5,726 bases of DNA from Candidatus Krumholzibacteriia bacterium (GCA_028706585.1 JAQTVX010000151.1:1-5726); one strand, 5' to 3'; shown: positions 1-5,726, numbered from the stretch's first letter. Numbers and translations are program-made. The notes: a model not told the origin generated them from the letters alone.

Positions 1-823
1 GCGCGGGAAGCAGCGCAACGAGGATGGCTCGGAGCATGCGCGCCCCCGCCGCTCCCAGCCCCACGACGCCGGCATGATCCGTCCGCTTGCCCGATACGTG
101 CGCGGTGTAGTTCGTGATCCAGCCGAGAGAGGCCGCCTCGATCCCGAGATGACGCGCCGCGAGAAGCTCGGGAAGAGAGGACATCGTCGCCGCGTCCGCC
201 CCCATGAGCTCCGCGGCACGGGCCTCGGCCGCGGTTTCGTACGTCGGTCCGCTCGTCCAGCAGAGCACTCCCTCGGCGAGCGGCGCCTTAACCGCGCGCG
301 CCGCTTCGCGGATCTCCGCCGACAGGGCGCGCGACACAATAGGCGCTCCGGCCCCCGGGGCAGCGCCGGCAGCTCCTCCGCGACAGGCTGCCCGTCCGAT
401 ATCGAGACCCAGCTTCGTCGGAAACCGGACCACGTCGGTCGCGAGCAGCCACGTGCCGGGAGAAACACTCCGCTTGAGGCTCCCTGCGGCCTGCGTCACG
501 ATGATGCGCCGGCACCCGGCTTGCGCGGCGATAAGAACGGGCGCCGCGAGGCCGTCCGCCCCGATCCCTACATAAGCGTGGAATCTCCCCGCGACGAGCA
601 GCACCTGCTCCCCGGCGATCCGGGCGAGAGACATGAAACCGGGATGCCCTTCGACCGAAGTCTCGCACAGGCATGAAAGTCGTCCGTACGGGATTCGCTC
701 TATGGGAGCCGCGAGCTCGGCGAGTGCCGCGAGACCGCTCCCGAGGATGACCGCGTCCGCCGCCGCGCCGCGGATATCGCGGAGCTCCTCAGAAGCCGCA
801 TACGTATTCCATGACGATTGCAT
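1..823 (-). CDS. Divergent trimeric-type purine nucleoside phosphorylase, C-terminus cut by window edge
   Basis: The frame is open from an ATG at 823 to the left edge, giving 274 residues without a stop; the family is usually 270-290 residues, so little is missing. Family motifs occur in order: LGSGL (27-31, phosphate loop), GH (59-60), GRFHAY (79-84), TQAAGSL (110-116), GPTYET (192-197), MGADAATMSSLPE (207-219), ITN (236-238) and DH (249-250). The Glu of GPTYET and the Asn of ITN point to 6-oxopurine nucleosides (inosine, guanosine) rather than methylthioadenosine. Family members cleave the nucleoside with phosphate to give the free base and (deoxy)ribose-1-phosphate in the cytoplasm, for purine salvage. 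Oddities: the Glu expected in HxYEG is Val85, the usual TNAAG is TQAAG, and the loop around 130-165, normally NPL.GpN-like, is Gly/Ala-rich and unrecognisable. The ATG lies inside the end of rimI (35-nt overlap). No later start precedes the phosphate loop; GTG at 829 is the alternative. The family call is secure, the activity is not. It may be a variant with altered substrate. Confidence 0.85.
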   Translation of the reverse strand, partial: MQSSWNTYAASEELRDIRGAAADAVILGSGLAALAELAAPIERIPYGRLSCLCETSVEGHPGFMSLARIAGEQVLLVAGRFHAYVGIGADGLAAPVLIAAQAGCRRIIVTQAAGSLKRSVSPGTWLLATDVVRFPTKLGLDIGRAACRGGAAGAAPGAGAPIVSRALSAEIREAARAVKAPLAEGVLCWTSGPTYETAAEARAAELMGADAATMSSLPELLAARHLGIEAASLGWITNYTAHVSGKRTDHAGVVGLGAAGARMLRAILVALLPA

Positions 824-1241
824 CTTCACCGGTGTCGCTGTAGTACCTGCGCCGTTTTCCTATCTCGACGAAGCCGTGCTTTTCGTAGAAGGCGCGCGCG
901 GGCGCATTTCCCTCCCGAACCTCGAGAATCACGCGGACCGCGCCCCGCGCGACTCCCCGTGCGATAGCCTCGCGCAGGATCTCGGTTCCCAGACCCCGCC
1001 TTCGCCTCGATGGAGCGACGGCTATGCTGAGAAGATGTATCTCGTCGTAGGCGATCCAGGCCGCGGCATACGCGGCGAGCTCCTCGCCATCGGCGAGAAC
1101 GAGATTGATCGTCTCATCCTTGAATCCGATCTGGGACCGGAACATTCCCTCGGTCCATGGCGTCGCGAAACTCGATCTCTCGATCTCCATCACCCGCGGG
1201 ATGTCGCGCGTCTCCATTTCGCGAACCCTGTTCTCCGTCAC
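789..1241 (-). CDS. rimI: Ribosomal-protein-S18-alanine N-acetyltransferase RimI (GNAT family)
   Basis: This is a 150-residue GNAT acetyltransferase, the usual RimI length. In Enterobacteria RimI transfers acetyl from acetyl-CoA to the N-terminal Ala of ribosomal protein S18; homologues elsewhere can accept other N-termini. The N-terminal part (METRDIPRVMEIE, then SSFATPW at about 23-29) matches the RimI opening, including the FPW-like motif. The acetyl-CoA pyrophosphate loop is RRRRGLG (79-85). LEVR (106-109) and AFYEKHGF (117-124) carry the Glu107 and Tyr119 expected for the catalytic pair of characterised RimI. I chose the GTG at 1241 because it overlaps the tsaB stop as GTGA and a G-rich stretch (GGGGGTG) lies 7 nt upstream; the opening then lines up in length with E. 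coli RimI. The ATG at 1217, preceded by AGGG, is a reasonable alternative that is 8 residues shorter. tsaB-rimI adjacency is common in bacteria and supports the call. Confidence 0.93.
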   Translation of the reverse strand: MTENRVREMETRDIPRVMEIERSSFATPWTEGMFRSQIGFKDETINLVLADGEELAAYAAAWIAYDEIHLLSIAVAPSRRRRGLGTEILREAIARGVARGAVRVILEVREGNAPARAFYEKHGFVEIGKRRRYYSDTGEDAIVMEYVCGF

Positions 1242-1975
1242 CGGCCGACACCCCCGCGGGAACCGGCGCGCGCGGCGCCCGGAAGCCGGGCATCGGGCGG
1301 CCGGATGTACAGCGGTTCGAGCGCGAAGAGCTCCTCGTAGCCGACGCTCGGGCGGGCCAGCGCGAGCATCGCGCACAGCGATGCCGAAGGAACAGCCCAC
1401 CGCTCGCCGGCAAAGAGGCTCCCGGAAGGCATGATGGATTCGAGGACGGCACGGTGGCGGAGCATTCCCGTACCGCACAGGATGAGCGGCCCCCGGACCG
1501 GCCACGCCTCCAGGAACGTCGCGAGCGTCTCCGGTTTCGCCGAAAAGGGCGGAGCGATTTCGCGCGGCGAGCCGCCGAGCGTGTCGTAGAGCGCTCCGTA
1601 CACCTCCCCGCGGCGGGCGTCGATGAGCGGGAAAACGGGATGGGCGGCGTACGGGAAGGCCGCCGCGAGCACGGCGCAGCTTTCGACCGGCGCGACCGGA
1701 ATCCGCCGTACCGCCGCGAAGGCCTTGACCGTCGCGAGCGCGATTCTGAGGCCCGTGAAGCTCCCGGGACCGTACACGACGGCCAGGAGCTCCACATCCG
1801 AGAGCGTGACCTTCGCCGAGGCGAGGCACGCGTCCACGCCCGGAAGCAGCGTGGCCGAGTGCGTGTCGCTCGCGTCGAAGAGGATCTCGCCGAGGCCTTT
1901 CTCTCCGCGGCACACGGCGACGCTACCCATCTGGTGCGACGCGTCGAGCGCGAGCACGAGCCGCTCGTCGTTCAA
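1238..1975 (-). CDS. tsaB: tRNA threonylcarbamoyladenosine (t6A) biosynthesis protein TsaB
   Basis: This is a 245-residue ASKHA-fold protein, normal for TsaB. It opens with a strand of the type LALDAS (8-13) and carries the diagnostic GPGSFTGLR (69-77), then PLIDARRGEVYGALY and a C-terminal PLYIRPPDA. TsaB is a non-catalytic paralogue of TsaD. It dimerises with TsaD and, together with TsaE, supports transfer of threonylcarbamoyl from its adenylate (made by TsaC/TsaC2) to A37 of ANN-decoding tRNAs. The start is taken as the TTG at 1975 because a strong Shine-Dalgarno (AAAGGAG) lies 6 nt upstream, it overlaps the tsaE stop as TTGA, and the ALDAS strand then starts at the expected distance. An ATG at 2110 in the same frame would add 45 Arg-rich residues that are just the shadow of tsaE, so I rejected it. 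tsaD is not in this window. Confidence 0.96.
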   Translation of the reverse strand: MNDERLVLALDASHQMGSVAVCRGEKGLGEILFDASDTHSATLLPGVDACLASAKVTLSDVELLAVVYGPGSFTGLRIALATVKAFAAVRRIPVAPVESCAVLAAAFPYAAHPVFPLIDARRGEVYGALYDTLGGSPREIAPPFSAKPETLATFLEAWPVRGPLILCGTGMLRHRAVLESIMPSGSLFAGERWAVPSASLCAMLALARPSVGYEELFALEPLYIRPPDARLPGAARAGSRGGVGR

Positions 1976-2511
1976 GCCGCGCTCCTTTCGAGAGAATCGA
2001 GAAGATTTCCTCCGCCGTCGATCGTTATCTTGCGGCTCCGCTCGCCGGCGAACTCCATGACGATCCGCACGTCGGCGCCGAGCATATCCGCGCCGAGCCG
2101 GTCCCCCCACTCGACGATCACAACGGCGCGCCCGTCGATCGCGTCGAAAAGTCCGATGCGCTCGATCTCGTCGACATTGTCCAGCCTGTAGAGATCGAAA
2201 TGCACGACGGGAAATGCGCCGGAGTATTCCTCGGCGAGAACGAAGCTCGGACTGAGAACCTCGTCGGAAACGCCCAGCCCTGCGCAGATCCCCTTGGCGA
2301 TGAGCGTCTTTCCGGCGCCGAGGCTCCCCTCGAGCGAGAGCACGGAGCCCGCGGGCAGCAGACGTCCAATCGCGCGGCCGATCTCGAGCGTGCGCGCCGG
2401 GTCGTCGCTCGCGAGCTGCACGCTCCGCCGCCGACCCTCGAAGCGCTCGAGACGCCGAGGCGCGGAATCATCCCGGGCTCCGGTGTTCCGGCGGGCCTTC
2501 CGAACGCTCAT
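1972..2511 (-). CDS. tsaE: t6A biosynthesis ATPase TsaE
   Basis: This is a 179-residue P-loop ATPase of the TsaE/YjeE family. The Walker A motif is GSLGAGKT (62-69). It is followed by the conserved SPSFVLAEEY (87-96), HFDLYRL (104-110) and VVIVEWGDRL (130-139), which includes the EW pair typical of TsaE. TsaE binds the TsaD-TsaB complex, and its ATPase cycle is needed for repeated rounds of t6A37 formation. The ATG at 2511 is chosen because GAGG sits 6 nt upstream and overlaps the stop of the preceding gene, which ends 3 nt before. It leaves an N-terminal extension of about 30 residues with 11 Arg/Lys, longer than most TsaE proteins (usually about 140-160 residues). A GTG at 2421 would remove it, but has a less clear ribosome binding site. 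The gene is translationally coupled to tsaB downstream. Confidence 0.96.
   Translation of the reverse strand: MSVRKARRNTGARDDSAPRRLERFEGRRRSVQLASDDPARTLEIGRAIGRLLPAGSVLSLEGSLGAGKTLIAKGICAGLGVSDEVLSPSFVLAEEYSGAFPVVHFDLYRLDNVDEIERIGLFDAIDGRAVVIVEWGDRLGADMLGADVRIVMEFAGERSRKITIDGGGNLLDSLERSAA
1982..1988 (-). promoter_or_regulatory. Shine-Dalgarno site fixing the TTG start of tsaB
   Basis: AAAGGAG on the minus strand lies 6 nt before the TTG at 1975, within the last codons of tsaE. It is the strongest ribosome binding site in the window. It decides the tsaB start against the much earlier in-frame ATG at 2110. Together with the TTGA overlap it suggests translational coupling of tsaB to tsaE. Confidence 0.85.
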
Positions 2512-2514
2512 ACC

Positions 2515-4071
2515 TTACCTCGGCTTCAGGGTGACGCAGGGAATGATCATTTCCTCGGGCGAAATGCCCCCGTGCTGAAAGGTTCCAAGGTACTGCCGCT
2601 CGTACTCGTGGAACTTCGTCGGGTAGACGAAGTAGTAGTTTTCCTTGGCGAGCACGTAGTTCTTCGACGGGCTCTCGGACGGAAGCTTGAACTCGAGCGG
2701 CTTGCGGATCAGGAGCGTCTGCCGCGGATCGCTGTTGATATTGTCTCCGAACTTGTAACGGAGATTGGTCGATGTGTCGCGATTCCCGTGAACGAGGCTC
2801 GCCCGGGCTCCGAGGATCGAACCGTGATCCGTCGTGATGATCACGGTGGAGCCGTGCTTGGAAATCTTCTGCAGAATCTCGAAGAGCGCCGAATGGACGA
2901 ACCAGCTCCGCATGAGGGACCTGAACGCGCTCTCATCGGGCGCGATCTCCTGCAGGATCTCGCTCTGGCTGCGCCCGTGGGCCAGTATATCGAGGAAGTT
3001 GAACACCATGGCGACGAGATCGATGGGACGGTAACTCTCGACCTGCTTGCGGATCTCGTTCGCCTCCTCGATCTCATATATCTTGATGTACTTCGACGTG
3101 ATGCCGCCGAGCCCGTTGCGGGCGAGCTGATCCTGCATGAAGCTCGATTCGAACCGGTTCTTGCTCAGCTCGTCCTTGGAGCGTTCGAGCCACTGATCCG
3201 GCGCGCGCCTCTGGATTTCGGACGGGAAGGCGCCGGCGAAGATCGCGTTCCGCGCGTACGGGGTCGCCGTCGGAAGGATCGAATAGTAGCATTCCTTCTC
3301 GATATTATAGAATGGCGCCAGCAGGTCCTCGATCTTGAGCCACTGATCGTATCGCATGCAATCGATCAGGATGAAATAGACTTTCTTCTTCTCCTTCAGG
3401 TGCGGAATGACGTAGCGGGGGAAAACGTCGACGCTCAGAGGAGGTCTCTCCCCGCCGTTGATCCAGTCGCGGTAAACGCCCTCGATGTAGCGCCCGAAAT
3501 CGGCGTTCGATTTCTTCTTGAGGTCCAGCTGCGTCTGTTCGAGCCCCGTCTCGCTGAAACGGTCGAACTCGACGTCCCACAACGAGAGCTCCTGGTGGAT
3601 CCTGATCCACTCGCGCCAGTCCGGCCCCGCGCCGAGACTCTCGCCTATCTTCTGGTACGCCTGGAGATAATCCTTGTTGAGAACGGTCTCCTGTATGCGG
3701 TGCGCGTCGAGAATGCGCTTGGCGGCCGAATAGATCTGGAGCGGGTTCACCGGCTTGAGAAGATAATCGTCGATCTTCATGCCGATGGCCTGCTCGACGA
3801 GATCCTCGGCTTCGTTCTTCGTGATCATGATGACGGGCAGGTTCGGATCGATCTCCTTGATTTCCTGAAGCGTCTCGAGACCGCTCTTGCCGGGCATCGT
3901 CTCATCGAGAAGGACGAGGTCGAATCGGCCGGCCTTCAGCGCCGCCGTGCCCTCGTCCCCGCTCGAGGCGGCCTTGACCGCGTAGCCCTTGCCCTCGAGG
4001 AACATGATGTGCGAGCTCAACAGATCGATCTCATCGTCGACCCAGAGAATTCTCTTTTTCTCTTTCGCCAT
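2515..4071 (-). CDS. porX: Response regulator with PglZ/alkaline-phosphatase-superfamily output domain (PorX-type)
   Basis: This is a 518-residue two-domain protein, about the same length as characterised PorX. Residues 7-122 form a complete receiver: acidic D12/D13, phosphoacceptor D56 (LLDETMP), T84 and K106 (LLKPVNP). A helical stretch (about 123-210) links it to a PglZ domain (about 215-518). That domain has ILIDCMRYDQW (234-244, metal ligand D237), PTATPYARN (267-275, nucleophile probably T270), FLDILAH (D361, H365), TTDHGS (D415, H416) and FQHGGISPEEMI (H500). The whole metal-site set is intact. In Bacteroidota, PorX is phosphorylated by the kinase PorY and regulates the type IX secretion system. 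Its PglZ domain has been reported as a zinc-dependent phosphodiesterase acting on oligonucleotides. There is no DNA-binding domain. The ATG at 4071 follows GGGGTG and places the receiver start normally; the upstream ATG at 4218 would translate kinase sequence out of frame. The kinase gene 23 nt upstream is the likely partner. Regulating type IX secretion in this organism is inference. Confidence 0.93.
   Translation of the reverse strand: MAKEKKRILWVDDEIDLLSSHIMFLEGKGYAVKAASSGDEGTAALKAGRFDLVLLDETMPGKSGLETLQEIKEIDPNLPVIMITKNEAEDLVEQAIGMKIDDYLLKPVNPLQIYSAAKRILDAHRIQETVLNKDYLQAYQKIGESLGAGPDWREWIRIHQELSLWDVEFDRFSETGLEQTQLDLKKKSNADFGRYIEGVYRDWINGGERPPLSVDVFPRYVIPHLKEKKKVYFILIDCMRYDQWLKIEDLLAPFYNIEKECYYSILPTATPYARNAIFAGAFPSEIQRRAPDQWLERSKDELSKNRFESSFMQDQLARNGLGGITSKYIKIYEIEEANEIRKQVESYRPIDLVAMVFNFLDILAHGRSQSEILQEIAPDESAFRSLMRSWFVHSALFEILQKISKHGSTVIITTDHGSILGARASLVHGNRDTSTNLRYKFGDNINSDPRQTLLIRKPLEFKLPSESPSKNYVLAKENYYFVYPTKFHEYERQYLGTFQHGGISPEEMIIPCVTLKPR
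2518..2521 (-). promoter_or_regulatory. Shine-Dalgarno site of tsaE overlapping the porX-like stop region
   Basis: GAGG on the minus strand lies 6 nt before the tsaE ATG, and the porX-like TAA stop falls between them. This supports the longer tsaE start at 2511 over the GTG at 2421 and implies that ribosomes finishing the regulator can restart on tsaE. Confidence 0.75.
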
Positions 4072-4094
4072 ATCACCCCGCGCGAGTCGTGCGT

Positions 4095-5342
4095 TCAATC
4101 CACGGGAAGGGTGACGAGAAACGTCGTCCCTTTCCCCGGCTGCGTCTGGAGAACCCGGATAGAGCCTCCGTGAATGTCTTCGACTATGCGCTTCACGAGC
4201 GAGAGCCCGAGACCCCATCCGCGGCTCTTCGTCGTGAAGCCGGGCGAGAAGATGCGCTTGCGCACGCCCGGGCTCATACCTTTGCCGTTATCGCTGAAGC
4301 GGAGCTCGATGCGCTTGTCCTTCTCGTTCATCCTGCATTCAATATGGATCTTTCCCTCGTCCCCCGCAATCGCGTCGAGCGCGTTCTTGATCATGTTCTC
4401 GAGAACCCAGCCAATGAGCTCCCTGCTGCACCGGATAAGGGGAAGCTCCTCGATGTCGGTCGTTATCGTCGAATTGATCTTGAGAGATGGGCGTCTCCGC
4501 TCGAAGTACGCGACCGTCTCCTCGACGATGGGCGCGAACTCCTGCAGCTCGAGCTTCGGAGCGGAACCTATCTTGCTGAAGCGCTCCGAGATCTTGCTCA
4601 GACGGTCGATATCGATCGAAAGCTCATCCACCGCGAGCGCGATTTTCTCGGAGCTCGGGGCGGAGGCCATCTCTTCCCGCATCAGCGAGAGCCAGCCCAT
4701 GATCGAGGATAGTGGCGTGCCGAGCTGGTGCGCGGTTTCCTTGGCCATGCCGATCCATATCGAGCGCTGCTCGCCCGTCTTGAGCGCGCGGAACCCGAGG
4801 AATCCGAAAAGCGCGAAGATCACGAGGACTCCGAGCTGGACATAGGGCGCGATGGCGAGCTCGCGCGAGAGCGCGGAAGCGCCGTAGTGGAGCACGATCT
4901 GCGTCTCGCCCATCTTGATCGGTATCGGCGGGTTGATGCGATCGAACGCGCGCATCTTGTCGAGCACACGCGCGAGCACCGGATCCTTCGGCGAGGCCGG
5001 ATCGAAATTCAGCAGGCGCCCGTAGTCGCCGGGCAGACTGAGGGCCTCGATGCCTATCTGGCTCCAGGTCACGGGCCTCCCCCCGGCGTCCGTTATGACA
5101 TATGGAACGTCGAGCGTGCCCCGCGCCTCGCGTATAAAGTTGTTCCTCTTCTCGTCCCCGATCTTCGTGTTGGCAAGCTCGACGGCGACAAAACGCGAGA
5201 ACATTACCGTCGTCCTGTCGGATTGGGCATTCATCTTCCTTATCAAGCTATTATTGTAAATGACTGCGCAGGCGACAATTACTATACTGCCTGCGATGAG
5301 ATACACAGTGAGAAGAAACGGAAGATTGCGTGGCGCCCTCAT
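4095..5342 (-). CDS. Membrane sensor histidine kinase, probable partner of the PorX-like regulator
   Basis: This is a 415-residue inner-membrane kinase. TM1 is about residues 7-29 and TM2 about 166-184. Between them lies an extracytoplasmic region of about 135 residues that I cannot assign to a family. A short linker leads directly to the HisKA domain with H-box AHQLGTPLSSIMGW (H205). The HATPase domain has the N-box ENMIKNALDA (315-324), G1 DNGKGM (351-356), F-box GFTTK (368-372) and G2 GWGLGLSLV (375-383), and the protein ends at TFLVTLPVD. The residue after H205 is Gln instead of the usual Glu/Asp of HisKA kinases. From memory, the AHQLGTP form is frequent in Bacteroidota kinases. I take the ATG at 5342, 7 nt after the serS stop. 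It gives a short cytoplasmic N-terminus before TM1, with GAGG about 12 nt upstream. An ATG at 5396 in the same frame would add 18 residues inside the serS end and is less likely. Kinase and regulator being adjacent suggests they signal to each other. Confidence 0.93.
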   Translation of the reverse strand: MRAPRNLPFLLTVYLIAGSIVIVACAVIYNNSLIRKMNAQSDRTTVMFSRFVAVELANTKIGDEKRNNFIREARGTLDVPYVITDAGGRPVTWSQIGIEALSLPGDYGRLLNFDPASPKDPVLARVLDKMRAFDRINPPIPIKMGETQIVLHYGASALSRELAIAPYVQLGVLVIFALFGFLGFRALKTGEQRSIWIGMAKETAHQLGTPLSSIMGWLSLMREEMASAPSSEKIALAVDELSIDIDRLSKISERFSKIGSAPKLELQEFAPIVEETVAYFERRRPSLKINSTITTDIEELPLIRCSRELIGWVLENMIKNALDAIAGDEGKIHIECRMNEKDKRIELRFSDNGKGMSPGVRKRIFSPGFTTKSRGWGLGLSLVKRIVEDIHGGSIRVLQTQPGKGTTFLVTLPVD

Positions 5343-5349
5343 GATCGAT

Positions 5350-5726
5350 TCAGGCCTCGAGGTACTCCCTGCCCCCCATGTAGGGGACGAGGACACGGGG
5401 AATGCGAACCTTGCCGGTCGGCGTTTGGTTGAGCTCTAGGATCGTCGCGATGATCCGGGGCAGCGCGAGCCCCGAGCCGTTCAGCGTGTGCACGAACTCC
5501 GGCTTTTCGTTCGGCCGCCTCTTGACCCGGATGTTCGCGCGGCGCGCCTGGAAGTCCTCGAAGTTGCTGCAGGACGAAACCTCGAGCCACTTTCCCATCC
5601 CAGGCGCGAACGTCTCGAGATCGTAGCACTCGGCCGCACCGAAGCTCAGATCCGTCGTGCAGAGCTCGAGGACGCGGTACGGGAGCTCCAGCGCCTCCAG
5701 CACCGCGGTCACATCGAGCGGGAGCG
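5350..5726 (-). CDS. serS: Seryl-tRNA synthetase, C-terminal fragment (start beyond window)
   Basis: The last 124 residues of a class II aminoacyl-tRNA synthetase are present; the N-terminal coiled-coil arm and motif 1 lie past the right edge. Visible family signatures are PYRVLELCTTDL, the AAECYDLETFAPGMGKW segment, motif-2-region EVSSCSNFEDFQARR, and motif 3 HTLNGSGLALPRIIATILE, whose Arg contacts ATP. The protein ends in the usual RIPRVLVPYMGG followed by a short tail. SerRS charges tRNA-Ser (and tRNA-Sec) with serine in the cytoplasm. The ending looks complete and undamaged. The TGA stop lies 7 nt before the histidine kinase start, which makes serS the upstream neighbour and probably part of the same transcript. 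Confidence 0.97.
   Translation of the reverse strand, partial: LPLDVTAVLEALELPYRVLELCTTDLSFGAAECYDLETFAPGMGKWLEVSSCSNFEDFQARRANIRVKRRPNEKPEFVHTLNGSGLALPRIIATILELNQTPTGKVRIPRVLVPYMGGREYLEA

Larger units (their letters stand above)
1..5726 (-). other. Probable single transcriptional unit: serS, kinase, porX-like, tsaE, tsaB, rimI, purine phosphorylase
   Basis: All seven genes read right to left. Spacings in transcription order are 7 nt, 23 nt, 3 nt, a TTGA overlap, a GTGA overlap and a 35-nt overlap. No gap can hold a standard promoter plus terminator, although promoters inside coding sequence cannot be excluded. The cluster joins tRNA charging, a two-component phosphoesterase system, t6A tRNA modification, protein N-acetylation and purine salvage. 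That co-transcription occurs is inference from spacing. Confidence 0.7.

Noticed and set aside
1976..2110. Extension of tsaB to the upstream in-frame ATG
   Set aside because: The added residues are Arg-rich and overlap tsaE out of frame. The TTG with its strong Shine-Dalgarno and stop overlap explains the family N-terminus better.
1157..2191. Plus-strand open frame of 344 codons opposite rimI, tsaB and the end of tsaE
   Set aside because: The translation is Arg/Glu-rich without recognisable motifs and is opposite well-identified genes; it is a compositional shadow.
2821..2847. Perfect 9-bp inverted repeat (ACCGTGATC ... GATCACGGT) with a 9-nt loop inside the porX-like gene
   Set aside because: It falls on codons for the conserved TTDHGS metal-site segment, mid-gene and without a T-run. 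It is best explained by codon choice rather than as a terminator or operator.
2200..4173. Plus-strand open frame of 657 codons opposite the porX-like gene and part of tsaE
   Set aside because: It lies antisense to two strongly supported genes. Its translation is a low-complexity run of Leu, Val, Arg, Glu and Asp with no domain motif, as expected when a GC-rich gene is read backwards.
5343..5349. Possible separate promoter or terminator between serS and the kinase
   Set aside because: The gap is only 7 nt. The A/T-richer sequence just inside the kinase gene encodes its first membrane helix, and I cannot support a promoter there.
4728..5432. Plus-strand open frame of 234 codons opposite the kinase and the serS end
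   Set aside because: It has no motif or credible ribosome binding site, and both genes on the other strand are unambiguous.

Overview
The window is a compact, GC-rich bacterial chromosomal segment. All seven recognisable genes lie on the minus strand, so transcription runs from right to left. No gap between genes exceeds 23 nt, and several genes overlap. The order of transcription is serS (C-terminal end only), a membrane sensor histidine kinase, a response regulator fused to a PglZ/alkaline-phosphatase-superfamily domain (PorX type), tsaE, tsaB, rimI, and a divergent purine nucleoside phosphorylase that runs off the left edge. I see no RNA gene, insertion sequence, CRISPR array or phage gene. 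There is no non-coding stretch long enough to hold a terminator or a separate promoter region.

Organism: PorX-type proteins and histidine kinases with an 'AHQLGTP' H-box are best known from Bacteroidota. The high GC, strong G/C third-position bias and non-ATG starts suggest instead a GC-rich relative in or near the FCB group (for example Gemmatimonadota or an uncultured candidate phylum). This placement is inference, because the window holds no rRNA or other taxonomic marker.

Right part (about 2515-5726): the end of seryl-tRNA synthetase is followed after 7 nt by a 415-residue histidine kinase. The kinase has two membrane helices flanking an extracytoplasmic region of about 135 residues. After 23 nt comes a 518-residue protein with a complete receiver domain, a helical linker and a PglZ domain with all expected metal-site residues. 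The pair reads as a two-component system whose output is enzymatic (phosphoesterase or phosphodiesterase) rather than DNA binding. In Bacteroidota the homologous PorX regulates the type IX secretion system.

Middle and left part (1-2511): tsaE, tsaB and rimI form a translationally coupled block with TTGA and GTGA start/stop overlaps. TsaE and TsaB belong to the t6A37 tRNA-modification machinery, and RimI is an N-alpha-acetyltransferase that often follows tsaB. The last gene encodes a trimeric-type purine nucleoside phosphorylase homologue that keeps the main phosphate- and purine-site residues. It lacks the conserved Glu of the HxYEG motif and has a diverged central loop.

The most interesting feature is the directly linked kinase/PorX pair embedded in a tRNA-charging and tRNA-modification operon, apparently outside typical Bacteroidota.
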